Origin: an uncultured Bacilli bacterium
GTDB lineage: Bacteria > Bacillota_I > Bacilli_A > RF39 > UBA660
Assembly: GCA_934096265.1 (NCBI GenBank)
Contig: CAKOLI010000003.1
Location: 18,701-82,700 of the forward strand
Length of the DNA: 64,000 nt
Direction: 5' to 3'
In this document: positions 53,775-62,328 of the stretch, piece by piece
How the letters are laid out: each line of letters opens with the position of its first letter
Position numbering within the stretch: the first letter of the stretch is position 1
Notes under the pieces: generated by a model
The model's database searches: none
What the model saw: only the letters and a program-made list of their open reading frames with translations
Told to the model about the DNA's origin: nothing
Translations under genes and position numbers: made by a program

Positions 53775-55904
53775 ATGCAGTTAGAATTTTTAAAACTAAA
53801 GAAGGAAAATATTTTTTGTGAAGATTTTATTGATATGAATAAAAATAATATAATTGATTTTACTAATACAAACATCAATGTTTTATATGCTCCTAATGGT
53901 GTTGGTAAAAGTAGTTTTTGTAAAGTTTTAGATAATCAAGGAGAATTTATAATTAACTATGATGGAAATCAATATTCAACTAATAATTGTAATTTGTTTC
54001 ATATTATAAATGATCAGAATAGTAGAAATATTATTAAGGGAAAAGCACAAGACTTTTTATTAGGTGATAATATAGCTAGAGAATATGAACTTAAAGAATG
54101 GATTGATGATAAATTTGATGACATTTATAAAGATTTAAGATTATCATTAAAAAATAATATGAATTTGTCTAAAATTTCAGATAATAAATTTTCATGGATA
54201 GATCATTCATTACATAATATTCTGAAAAAGATTGTAAATGTTAGAGCAAAATCAACAGATATTAATCTAGATGATTATATACATCTTATTCAAAAATTGA
54301 AAGAAGAAAAACTGGATGAACATAATGCTGATAAATTTAAGTATGTCATTTCTGATGAAAATTTTGAAATTATTAATAGAATAGTGAGAATTTCTAATAT
54401 TAAGGAATCAAACGATTTTTCCAAAATCGAACAATATGATGATGCTATTATTATATTAAATAAATATAATGAATTAAGTAATTGTATAGTTTGTGATAAT
54501 GACAATATTAATTCAAAAGAATTACTGGAAAAGAAGAATATTAAAAAAGCAGAAATAATTAATAATCTTGACGATGATACTAAAAATATATTAATTGAAA
54601 TTATAAATAGAATTGGTGAAACTGATCCTTTTAATATAAAAAATACTTTGACTCGTGCAATATCATCTGGAAGTATAGATATTGTTTCAAATCTTATAAA
54701 AGAGATTGAAATGTATATTAATATTTATAAATCTTTAATAAACAATTTATTATCTTCTTCACTTTCAAAAGAATTTGTTGATAAATATACAGAATATAAA
54801 GAAATGTTGACTAAAGAATTAAATATTACTGATGAGGACTTAATGTTTATTGAAGAATTTATAGAAAAAAATATCAATAAAAGCATAAAATTACAAAGAG
54901 CAGATAATAGAATTGTTATTACTTTAGATTCTGAAGATTTAATTGGAGTAGCGCGTGAAAATTTAAAATTGAGTTCTGGTGAACAAAATTTTATTTCATT
55001 AACATTTGAACTTTTGAAAGCAAAAAATGTTGAAAATGAAATAATAGTTATAGATGATCCAATCTCAAGTTTTGACTCTATTTTTAAAAATAAATTGGTA
55101 TATGCGATAGTAAAGTTTTTAATAAAAAAGAAAGTAATTATTTTAACTCACAATATTGATTTAATAAGATTAATAGAATATCAAAATAACAATAATTTCA
55201 ACATTTATTTATTTAATAATTTTGATGGACAAGAGAATGGATTTATTGAAGTTAATCTTAATGAAAAAATGCTTTTAATTTCAATACCTGATTTTCTCGA
55301 TTTTATTCGTTCAAATAAAATTATTGAATTTGTAAAAGATGAAAAATTATATATTTATTCATTAATTCCATTTATGAGAGGATATGTTAAATATATAGGC
55401 AATCAAGTAATAAAAAATCAATTAACAAAATTAATGCATGGATATGAAACAGAACATGTTGATTTAGGACAAATATATTATTCATTATTTAATAATAATT
55501 TGAGTAATAATTATACTATAAATATTAGTGATATATTAAGTTTAGATATTTGTAATCTAAATGAGATTATTGACAAAAACGAATATCCAATTTTGAATAA
55601 AGTTTTATGCAATAATCTCACATATTTGTATTTAAGATTGAAAACTGAAAAAATATTAGTTGATAAATTTAGTATTAATACCACTAAATATGATCAACTT
55701 TCAAGTATAATTTTCCAATCATTTAAAGAAGAAACAATTGAAAATAGTAGGATGAGAATATTTTTCTATTCAAAAAAAACATTGCTTAACGAGTTTAATC
55801 ACTTCGAAGGAAATATAAATATTTTTCAGCCTGCTATAGATATATCTGAGAATATTTTAATCAAAGAGAGAAATGAAATTTTAGATAAATTAAATAATTT
55901 ATAA
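53775..55904 (+). CDS. AAA_13-type (PrrC/RloC-like) ATPase
   Basis: A 709-residue ABC-like ATPase. Walker A APNGVGKSS is near the N-terminus, followed by helical arms. The ABC signature LSSGEQNF and Walker B IVIDDPISSFD then precede ILTHNIDLIRLI. DDPxSSxD and a C-terminal FNHF segment are typical of the AAA_13 group that includes PrrC and RloC, which couple DNA damage or restriction failure to tRNA cleavage. I cannot identify a HEPN nuclease site. The start at 53775 follows GGGAGG. An 80-base gap separates it from the restriction genes upstream, so it could guard them. Confidence 0.78.
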   Translation: MQLEFLKLKKENIFCEDFIDMNKNNIIDFTNTNINVLYAPNGVGKSSFCKVLDNQGEFIINYDGNQYSTNNCNLFHIINDQNSRNIIKGKAQDFLLGDNIAREYELKEWIDDKFDDIYKDLRLSLKNNMNLSKISDNKFSWIDHSLHNILKKIVNVRAKSTDINLDDYIHLIQKLKEEKLDEHNADKFKYVISDENFEIINRIVRISNIKESNDFSKIEQYDDAIIILNKYNELSNCIVCDNDNINSKELLEKKNIKKAEIINNLDDDTKNILIEIINRIGETDPFNIKNTLTRAISSGSIDIVSNLIKEIEMYINIYKSLINNLLSSSLSKEFVDKYTEYKEMLTKELNITDEDLMFIEEFIEKNINKSIKLQRADNRIVITLDSEDLIGVARENLKLSSGEQNFISLTFELLKAKNVENEIIVIDDPISSFDSIFKNKLVYAIVKFLIKKKVIILTHNIDLIRLIEYQNNNNFNIYLFNNFDGQENGFIEVNLNEKMLLISIPDFLDFIRSNKIIEFVKDEKLYIYSLIPFMRGYVKYIGNQVIKNQLTKLMHGYETEHVDLGQIYYSLFNNNLSNNYTINISDILSLDICNLNEIIDKNEYPILNKVLCNNLTYLYLRLKTEKILVDKFSINTTKYDQLSSIIFQSFKEETIENSRMRIFFYSKKTLLNEFNHFEGNINIFQPAIDISENILIKERNEILDKLNNL

Positions 55905-56064
55905 TTAGGTTTTATGGGAGTACAGTTTGTACTCTTTTTTTCTTTTTTGTACAATATCATTTTATTTTTATTTGATGTAAGATGAAAACACCTAGGAAAA
56001 GTAGTATGTAAAAGTGCACTTTTATAAAGATATATTTTATGTATGATTCTATAGAGTGGATACT

Positions 56065-56559
56065 ATGGAAGAATTTATGAATCCAATTATACCAATATCG
56101 GTATTAAGTGATAGTAGAATATCACCTTTAGAAAAGTTATTATTGCTGCACATAATTTCTTTGTGTAAGAATAAAGGATATTGTTGGGCTACAAATAGTT
56201 ATTTTATGAATATTCATGGATATAGTAAACAAACAATATCTAAAAGTATTAATCATCTTGCCTCTTTAAATTATATTAATTTGAAATATGAAAAAGATAG
56301 TACTAATAATTCTAAACGTACAATTACACTTGACCATGTATTAAAGAATAAGATACAGGGTATTAAAGAAAACTTTAATCCTAGTGTTCAACCAAACTTT
56401 AAACATTATAATAAAAGTAATATAAATAAAATATATTACAAAGATGAGTTTGGTAATGAGTATTGGAATGGACAACTAATTAAAAGCGAAACACCATCTA
56501 AAGAAGAACTTGAAGAACTGAATAAATTATTAGAAGAATTTAAAAAAGAGGAGGAATAA
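56065..56559 (+). CDS. helix-turn-helix protein of the LSR module
   Basis: A 164-residue HTH protein (SPLEKLLLLHIISLCKNKGY, then CWATNSYFMNIHGYSKQTIS and KSINHLASLNYIN) ending in an acidic tail (PSKEELEELNKLLEEFKKEE). It is homologous to 36538-37044 of the other element and, like it, lies just before an LSR. Ribosome-site support is weak: ATG 56065 and ATG 56077 are possible, and GTG 56056 is in frame. A regulatory or replication-type role is inferred. Confidence 0.7.
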   Translation: MEEFMNPIIPISVLSDSRISPLEKLLLLHIISLCKNKGYCWATNSYFMNIHGYSKQTISKSINHLASLNYINLKYEKDSTNNSKRTITLDHVLKNKIQGIKENFNPSVQPNFKHYNKSNINKIYYKDEFGNEYWNGQLIKSETPSKEELEELNKLLEEFKKEEE

Positions 56560-56605
56560 AAATATTATGGAAATAATTATCATAGAATTTTTTAAGAGGT
56601 GAAAT

Positions 56606-56701
56606 ATGTTTAATATTAAAGAAACCTTTAAAAAAGATGATAATTCTACTATTAATGATTTGATAATTGGATATATAAAATGTGTTTTAATAAAATCGTA
56701 G
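56606..56701 (+). CDS. 31-residue ORF upstream of the LSR (family B, perhaps truncated)
   Basis: It starts at ATG 56606 after AAGAGGTG and reads MFNIKETFKKDDNSTINDLI, then IGYIKCVLIKS. It is homologous to the first half of the 61-residue ORF at 46189-46374. A TAG at 56699-56701 ends it, but the same frame then runs open into the LSR (56711-56776 recalls the second half of the 61-residue protein). It is either a truncated gene or a site of stop read-through. Confidence 0.5.
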   Translation: MFNIKETFKKDDNSTINDLIIGYIKCVLIKS

Positions 56702-56776
56702 ATTTGTTATATGTCTATTTTAATGGTAGACTCAAATCAGGCTTTAAATGTTATACAAAAGAAAGGAGTAGAAGCC

Positions 56777-58363
56777 GTGTATAACACTATATTACAACAC
56801 CCTAGTTACTATAGAGTAGGATTATATATAAGATTATCTGAAGCAGATTCTGATAAAAGTTATGAATCAGAAAGTGAAAGTATTATTAATCAAAGAAATT
56901 TATTAATGAGTTTTGTAAAACAAAATGAATTTACCTTTGTCGATGAATATATTGATGATGGATTTACTGGTACCAATTTTGATAGACCAGGATTTAAAAG
57001 ATTACTTGAAGATATTGAAAATGGTAGAATAAATTGTGTTATAACAAAAGATTTATCTAGACTTGGTAGAAATTATGTTACTTGTGGTTATTATGTCGAT
57101 GAGTATTTTCTTTTAAAAAAAGTTAGATATATTGCTGTACTTGATCAAGTAGATACTTTTTTAAATAATGTTGGTAATGAAATGATACCTTTTAAATCAG
57201 TATTTAATGATATGACAAGTAGAGATAATTCTAAAAAGATACGTTCTATTTTAAGAAATAAGAAAGAAGATGGAAAATTTATTGGAAGTGAGCCTAGCTT
57301 TGGTTATATGAGAGACCCAGAAGATAAAGGACATTTATTACCTAATCCTGATACTGCCTTTATTGTTAAAAAGATATTTGAAATGGCAAATAATGGTGTA
57401 AGTGTAAGCAATATTGCAAGTTATCTCAATGATTGTAAATATCCAACACCAAGTTTATACAAAAAGAAAGAAGGTTCAAAACAAAAATTCAATCCTATAT
57501 GGACTGTTTCATCAGTAAAGAAAATACTAAAAAATCAAATGTACACAGGTGATATGGTGCAAAATGTACAAACTAAATTATCATATAAATCTCAAAAGAA
57601 AGTTGCTCTTAATAAAGAAGCATGGATAATTGTAGAGAATACTCATGAACCATTAGTTAGTAAAGAAGTTTTTAATAAAGTTCAAAGTAATGTTAAAAGA
57701 AAGCAGAAAACACAAACTGATAGAGAAAAAAGATTATTTGAGAATCTTATTTATTGTCTGGAATGTGGCAATACTTTAACGATTACTTACCGAAAGAATC
57801 ATGATTATTGGACTGTTAATTGTAATAGATATTCAAGAGATCCAAGAAGACATTTATGTTATCCACATTTTATGCCTTATGATAAATTAGAAGAAGCATT
57901 ACTAAGTACTATTAAAAGTACTTGTAAGAAATATCTAGATGAGATTGATGTAAAATCGTTAGTACGACTTATAAATGATAAAAATACTTCTAAAGAAAGT
58001 ACAACGGAAGAAATTAATTTTTTGAATAAAAAAATTAAAGAATACAATGCTAAAATTGATATGCTATATGATGATAAATTTAAAGGTAATATTTCAGAAG
58101 ATACTTATAAAAGATTATCAAGAGAAACAGAAATATTACTAAATAAATCTAAATCTAGAATAGAAGAACTACAAGCAGTAGATAAAAAGAAAAAAGAGTC
58201 ATCCAAAGAAATGAAAAACTATGAAGATAAAATTAAGGAATTAATAAATCTTGATAATCCAAGTAGAGAATTATTACAATCTATTATTGATAAAATAGTT
58301 ATTGACAAAGATAGAAATATTGAAATATATTATAAATTCAGTTTATTAAATGATATTGATTAA
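56777..58363 (+). CDS. large serine recombinase, subfamily B (TnpX-like)
   Basis: A 528-residue LSR from GTG 56777, chosen because GAAAGGAG lies 8 bases upstream and the resulting N-terminus (VYNTILQHPSYYRVGLYIRL) aligns with that of the sister LSR (MYSTVKPPSFYNVGIYIRL). The frame is open to ATG 56711. It has the catalytic Ser in GLYIRLS, ITKDLSRLGRNYVTCGYYVD, recombinase domain PSFGYMRDPEDKGHLLPN, zinc ribbon CLECGNTLTITY...CNRYSRDPRRHLC, and coiled coil. It is the LSR nearer the right end of the 22.1 kb element. Confidence 0.92.
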   Translation: MYNTILQHPSYYRVGLYIRLSEADSDKSYESESESIINQRNLLMSFVKQNEFTFVDEYIDDGFTGTNFDRPGFKRLLEDIENGRINCVITKDLSRLGRNYVTCGYYVDEYFLLKKVRYIAVLDQVDTFLNNVGNEMIPFKSVFNDMTSRDNSKKIRSILRNKKEDGKFIGSEPSFGYMRDPEDKGHLLPNPDTAFIVKKIFEMANNGVSVSNIASYLNDCKYPTPSLYKKKEGSKQKFNPIWTVSSVKKILKNQMYTGDMVQNVQTKLSYKSQKKVALNKEAWIIVENTHEPLVSKEVFNKVQSNVKRKQKTQTDREKRLFENLIYCLECGNTLTITYRKNHDYWTVNCNRYSRDPRRHLCYPHFMPYDKLEEALLSTIKSTCKKYLDEIDVKSLVRLINDKNTSKESTTEEINFLNKKIKEYNAKIDMLYDDKFKGNISEDTYKRLSRETEILLNKSKSRIEELQAVDKKKKESSKEMKNYEDKIKELINLDNPSRELLQSIIDKIVIDKDRNIEIYYKFSLLNDID

Positions 58364-58365
58364 TT

Positions 58366-58851
58366 GAAGTTAGTTTATTACTAACTTCGTACATATAGAG
58401 GCGAAAATACAAAGAAATTATGTGTAAAATTATTGAATATAATTATTATAACAAACTTGTGACCAACTTGAGCACAATTTACTAATATGAATGATTAATT
58501 AACTTCCGTCCAAGTTGGACCAAAGTTAGCACAATTGTACTATAACTTCCCAACAATTTGGATGGAAGTAGGATAATTATACTTTCGGTCAACTTGTTCA
58601 AAAGTTATGAAAGACTTCTACCCATTTTGGGGAGAAGTTTATAATTTAAAATCTGAAGAAATAATTATTATTGTTTCATTTATTAATATTTTAAAGAAAA
58701 ATAACTTTGTCGCAAGTGGCGACAAAGTTAAACATAGTGCCAAGTTGGCACGAATTTAAAAAAATAATAAATTTTAATTTTTAGCACATTATAATAGTGA
58801 CGTAATAATTTCAAAAAATAAAAAGTTATTACGATTGAGCGTAATAACTTT
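58366..58851. repeat. array of related hairpins between an LSR and an ATPase gene
   Basis: A 512-base gene-free stretch holds at least seven inverted repeats. They lie at 58366-58389 (GAAGTTAGT/ACTAACTTC), 58501-58527 (AACTT..TCCA/TGGA..AAGTT), 58545-58569 (ACTTCC/GGAAGT), about 58581-58605 (ACTTT/AAAGT), 58614-58638 (ACTTCT.CCC/GGG.AGAAGT), 58702-58730 (12-base perfect stem) and 58737-58751 (GTGCCA/TGGCAC). A 12-base perfect stem at 58822-58851 ends the series. Most begin with AACTT and close with AAGTT. Most lack T runs, so they are not ordinary terminators. Confidence 0.7.
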
Positions 58852-58896
58852 ACAAAAATACCAAAATGATATATAATGTATAAAGAGGTGATTTAT

Positions 58897-60102
58897 ATGC
58901 TTTTAAGAGAAGATTATTTATCTAAAATTAGAGGATTCTATGATTCTGATTTAATTAAAATATTGGTTGGTATAAGAAGATGCGGGAAATCAGTTATTTT
59001 AAATCAAATAATAGAGGAATTAAAAGTTAAAAGAAAAATAGATGAAGAACATATTATATTTATTAATTTTGAATTTATAGAATTTGAAGATTTATTAGAT
59101 TATAAAAAACTAAATAAATATATAAAAGATAAAATTAAAGATAATAAAATATATTATTTGTTTTTAGATGAGATTCAAAATGTAGATAACTTTGAAAAAG
59201 TTGTTAATTCATTACGTGCTTCAATAAAAAACATAAGTATATTTTTAACTGGTTCTAATAGTAAAATGTTATCTGATGAGTTATCATCAGTTTTATCTGG
59301 TAGATACGTTTTATTTAATATTAATCCTTTATCTTATAAGGAATATGTTTCTTTAACAAAAAAAGATGGAAATGACTTAAATACTTTTTGGGACTACGCT
59401 AAATGGGGAGGACTTCCTAATAGATGTGAATTTACAAATGAGATAGATATAAAAAATTATCTTCATAGTGTATATGATTCTATTATTTTAAGAGATGTTG
59501 TAAAAAGATTAAATTTAAAGGATACAGTTTTATTTGATATGATATTACAATATTTAATTGAAACTGCTGGACGTGAATTTTCTGCTGATAACATTATAAA
59601 ATATTTAGATAAAGAAAATAAGAAAATATCTAACGAAACACTTTATAATTATATAGATGCTTTATGTAAGGCATTAATACTTAAAAAGGTATATAGATAT
59701 GATATTGCTGGTAAAGGTGTATTAAAAACATTAAATAAGTATTATGCTACTGATTTAGGAATTGCTCAGATAAAAAATAATAATCCAGAATTTAAAAGTT
59801 ACGTTGTATTAGAAAATATTGTTTATAATGAGTTAATAAACAGAAACTACGAAGTATATATTGGTAAAACTAAAAATGGTGAAGTTGACTTTTTAGCCAA
59901 AAAAGATGGAAACATTAAATACATTCAAGTAACTTATGAAATGGAAGGCCATGATAATACCATAGAAAGAGAATTTGGAGCATATAAGTCTATTGAAGAT
60001 AATTATCCAAAATATGTTATTTCTCTTGATAAAATAGATTTATCTCGTGATGGAATTATTCATCTAAATTTAATTGATTTTCTATTAAGTGAAGAGTTTT
60101 AA
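58897..60102 (+). CDS. AAA_14/DUF4143 ATPase
   Basis: A 401-residue protein with an N-terminal AAA_14 ATPase (Walker A GIRRCGKSV, Walker B YLFLDEIQN, LTGSNSKMLS sensor region) and a C-terminal DUF4143 domain (LENIVYNELINRNYEVYIGK, GEVDFLAKKDG, KYIQVTYEM) that resembles a PD-(D/E)XK nuclease fold. The start at 58897 follows AAAGAGGTG. Such proteins are common, poorly characterised and often in mobile or defence regions. A hairpin at 60114-60138 ends it. Confidence 0.85.
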   Translation: MLLREDYLSKIRGFYDSDLIKILVGIRRCGKSVILNQIIEELKVKRKIDEEHIIFINFEFIEFEDLLDYKKLNKYIKDKIKDNKIYYLFLDEIQNVDNFEKVVNSLRASIKNISIFLTGSNSKMLSDELSSVLSGRYVLFNINPLSYKEYVSLTKKDGNDLNTFWDYAKWGGLPNRCEFTNEIDIKNYLHSVYDSIILRDVVKRLNLKDTVLFDMILQYLIETAGREFSADNIIKYLDKENKKISNETLYNYIDALCKALILKKVYRYDIAGKGVLKTLNKYYATDLGIAQIKNNNPEFKSYVVLENIVYNELINRNYEVYIGKTKNGEVDFLAKKDGNIKYIQVTYEMEGHDNTIEREFGAYKSIEDNYPKYVISLDKIDLSRDGIIHLNLIDFLLSEEF

Positions 60103-60113
60103 ATAATATGTTT

Positions 60114-60138
60114 AACCCGTTGCAAAGTGTAACGGGTT
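60114..60138 (+). terminator. hairpin after the DUF4143 gene
   Basis: AACCCGTT (60114-60121) and AACGGGTT (60131-60138) with a 9-base loop. No T run follows, so efficiency as a terminator is uncertain. Confidence 0.5.
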
Positions 60139-60151
60139 GGGCAAAATATAT

Positions 60152-60192
60152 ACTGCAGAGAATTCTGCAGAGCTCTGCAGTAATCACTGCAG
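60152..60192. repeat. cluster of four CTGCAG palindromes
   Basis: CTGCAG occurs at 60153, 60165, 60175 and 60187 within 41 bases. ACTGCAGAG (60152-60160) and CTCTGCAGT (60173-60181) form a perfect 9-base inverted repeat. It sits in the leader of the DUF4238 gene and may be an operator or RNA structure. Confidence 0.6.
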
Positions 60193-60214
60193 ACTTAAAC
60201 AGTAGGTGTGGTTT

Positions 60215-61240
60215 ATGGATAAAAAAGTAAGTAGAAACAATCATTATTTATCGCAAATGTATTTAGATGCATGGAAAAATGATGATAATAAAGTTTTAGT
60301 ATATGAATTATTAGTTCCAAATGAAAAATGTCCCATGTGGAAATCTAAATCAATAAAAAGCGTTGGAAGTTACGATAGTATGTTTGTTAGATTAAAAAAC
60401 AGAATTGAAGTAGATGATATTGAACAGTGGTTTAGAGATAGATATGAAACTCCAGCAAAACAATCATTAGAACATGCTATAAATGACGAAAAAATAACTG
60501 TTGATGAATGGCATTGTTTAATTGATTTTGTTGCTTGTCATATTGTTCGTTCTCCTGCTTTTTTAATTAAAACGTTGGATTATGGTAAAAAATGTGAATC
60601 AATTTTTCAAGAAGTATTGAGTGAAATATCAAATATGAAAGAAGAAGATTTTATTAAAACAAAAGAACGTTCTAATTATTCTAATAATAAAGATGAGTTA
60701 TTTCCGTTTAAAATGACGAATATCGGAGAAGAAGGCAATAATGTAATTTTTAAGGCAGAAACAATTATAGGAAAACAATTTTATTTATGGAACATGAAGA
60801 ATCTATTAGAAAACACTTCTAAAATATTGCATAAGCATAAATGGGGAATTATTACAGTAGATGATAAAGTGATATTACCCACAAGTGATGATCCTGTAAT
60901 TTGTTTAAACTATAATAATCAAAATGAGTATGATTTTGGCGGAGGCTGGGGTAAGAAAAATTGTAATATATTATTTCCAATATCACCAAAGAAAATATTA
61001 TATACTCAGGTAGGAGTAAAAGTAAAACCAAGAATGAACATAGACTACGAAACAAGTTTATTATTTAAGAAAATGATAGTTGAACATTCTCATAGAAAAG
61101 TTATTTCAACCTATGCTGATAAAGATGTTGTTATAATTAAACCAAGATATGTAAATGAAAGTGAATATCAAAGAGAAAAGAAAATGTGGAAAGATTTTCA
61201 AAAAGACTATTTAGAAAAAGAAATAGATTATATAAGATAA
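60215..61240 (+). CDS. DUF4238 domain protein
   Basis: A 341-residue protein with the DUF4238 N-terminal pattern NNHYLSQMYLDAW and a central helical part (DFVACHIVRSPAFL). The C-terminal region has LPTSDDPVICLN and LFPISPKKILYT. The family is of unknown function and frequent in defence and mobile loci. The start at 60215 is preceded by GTAGGTG. It is the last gene of the 22.1 kb element, 87 bases before the right core. Confidence 0.8.
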   Translation: MDKKVSRNNHYLSQMYLDAWKNDDNKVLVYELLVPNEKCPMWKSKSIKSVGSYDSMFVRLKNRIEVDDIEQWFRDRYETPAKQSLEHAINDEKITVDEWHCLIDFVACHIVRSPAFLIKTLDYGKKCESIFQEVLSEISNMKEEDFIKTKERSNYSNNKDELFPFKMTNIGEEGNNVIFKAETIIGKQFYLWNMKNLLENTSKILHKHKWGIITVDDKVILPTSDDPVICLNYNNQNEYDFGGGWGKKNCNILFPISPKKILYTQVGVKVKPRMNIDYETSLLFKKMIVEHSHRKVISTYADKDVVIIKPRYVNESEYQREKKMWKDFQKDYLEKEIDYIR

Positions 61241-61326
61241 AATTGTTAGTTGCTAAAAGTCGAAACCGTGACAATTTTTCACACTTTCAAGACTAAAAAT
61301 AAAATAGTTACATTTTGACCTATGCG

Positions 61327-61333
61327 AGGTGGT
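61327..61333. other. attachment core, right end of the 22.1 kb element
   Basis: AGGTGGT, second copy of 39200-39206. The amidase frame resumes at 61334. Confidence 0.75.
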
Positions 61334-62275
61334 ACTGGTGCAGAAGTAATCTACGCCCTACGAAACACCGACACCCTTGCCAAAAGCATATTAAACAACA
61401 TAGGTGCAACTGGCCAAACCACCCGTAAATACTATCAAAGAAGACTTCCTTCTAATACTAGCAAAGACTACTATTTTATGCATAGAAATACTGGTGTTAC
61501 CGAACCTGTTATAGTAGAGTATGGTTTTATTGACGATACACCTGCAAATGTTCAATTTTTAAAAGATAACTACAAACAACTTGCAGAAGCTGTAGTTCAA
61601 GCCGTAGCAAATTACAAAGGATACAAATATGTACCACCAGGAGGAATCTCAACTAACACATACATAGTAAAATCTGGAGATACTTTGTACAAAATAGCAC
61701 AAAAATACAACACGACAGTAGATACACTTAAACAAATTAATAATTTAACAAGCAACTTATTATCTGTTGGTCAAATTCTTAAACTGCCTACTGAACAAGT
61801 AACCCCACCAACTACTACTTCAGAGAATTATGTTGTTAAAAGCGGCGACAATTTATATGCAATAGCAAGAAGATATAATACGACAGTTTCCGAAATTAAA
61901 AAAGTTAACAATTTAACTAGTAACAATCTTAGTATTGGTCAAGTGCTAAAAATACCAACGGTAACTCCATCACAAGAGAATGCAGAAACATACATTGTGC
62001 AAAGTGGTGATAGTTTGTATTCAATAGCAAGAAAATTTAACACAACGGTTTCTGAAATTAAAAAGCTTAATAATTTAAGTAGTAATTTATTATCCTTAAG
62101 CCAGGTGTTAGTATTGCCAAAAGAAACTACTGGTCAAACTATTTATACTGTACAAAGTGGTGATAGTTTGTATTCAATAGCAAGAAAATTTAATACAACA
62201 GTGGATAATATAAAAGCTTTAAATAATTTAAGCAGTAATATGCTTTCTATAGGTCAAATACTTATAGTAAAATAG
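61334..62275 (+). pseudogene. N-acetylmuramoyl-L-alanine amidase, 3' fragment with four LysM repeats
   Basis: This piece encodes the end of the Amidase_3 domain, TGAEVIYALRN to the catalytic-Glu region EPVIVEYGFIDD. Four LysM repeats follow (each like YIVKSGDTLYKIAQKYN... to VGQILKLP), at about 61660-61790, 61815-61955, 61985-62115 and 62135-62272. Codon use turns more A/C-rich through the LysM part. An ATG at 61322 could allow a 317-residue N-terminally truncated product with working cell-wall binding but no zinc site. Without excision the gene is inactive. Confidence 0.92.
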
Positions 62276-62287
62276 TGTTTTAAATAG

Positions 62288-62328
62288 AAAAAACTCTAAA
62301 GTGTAAATTTATTCTTTTAGAGTTTTTT
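62288..62328. terminator. bidirectional terminator between amidase and SleB-like gene
   Basis: AAAAAACTCTAAA (62288-62300) and TTTAGAGTTTTTT (62316-62328) make a perfect 13-base stem between convergent genes. Confidence 0.88.

Larger units (their letters stand above)
39207..61333. mobile_element. 22.1 kb LSR-type defence island inserted in the amidase gene
   Basis: The segment separates the middle and last pieces of the amidase in frame at a 7-base core. Joined ends (61308-61333 followed by 39207-39236) give an imperfect palindrome with TTACATTTTG and CAAAGTGTAA at its tips, which fits an attP, though its centre lies 2-3 bases from the core. It holds two LSRs of subfamily B, TnpV-like and HTH genes, and at least three restriction-type systems plus two ATPase genes. 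It may be composite, since two recombinases are present. Confidence 0.82.

Noticed and set aside
58366..58851. CRISPR-like array from recurring AACTT hairpins
   Set aside because: Repeats are not identical, spacing varies from about 30 to over 70 bases, and no cas genes are present.
61322..62275. A complete LysM protein starting at ATG 61322
   Set aside because: The first codons up to 61333 are element DNA and the rest continues the amidase frame exactly, so this is a gene fragment.
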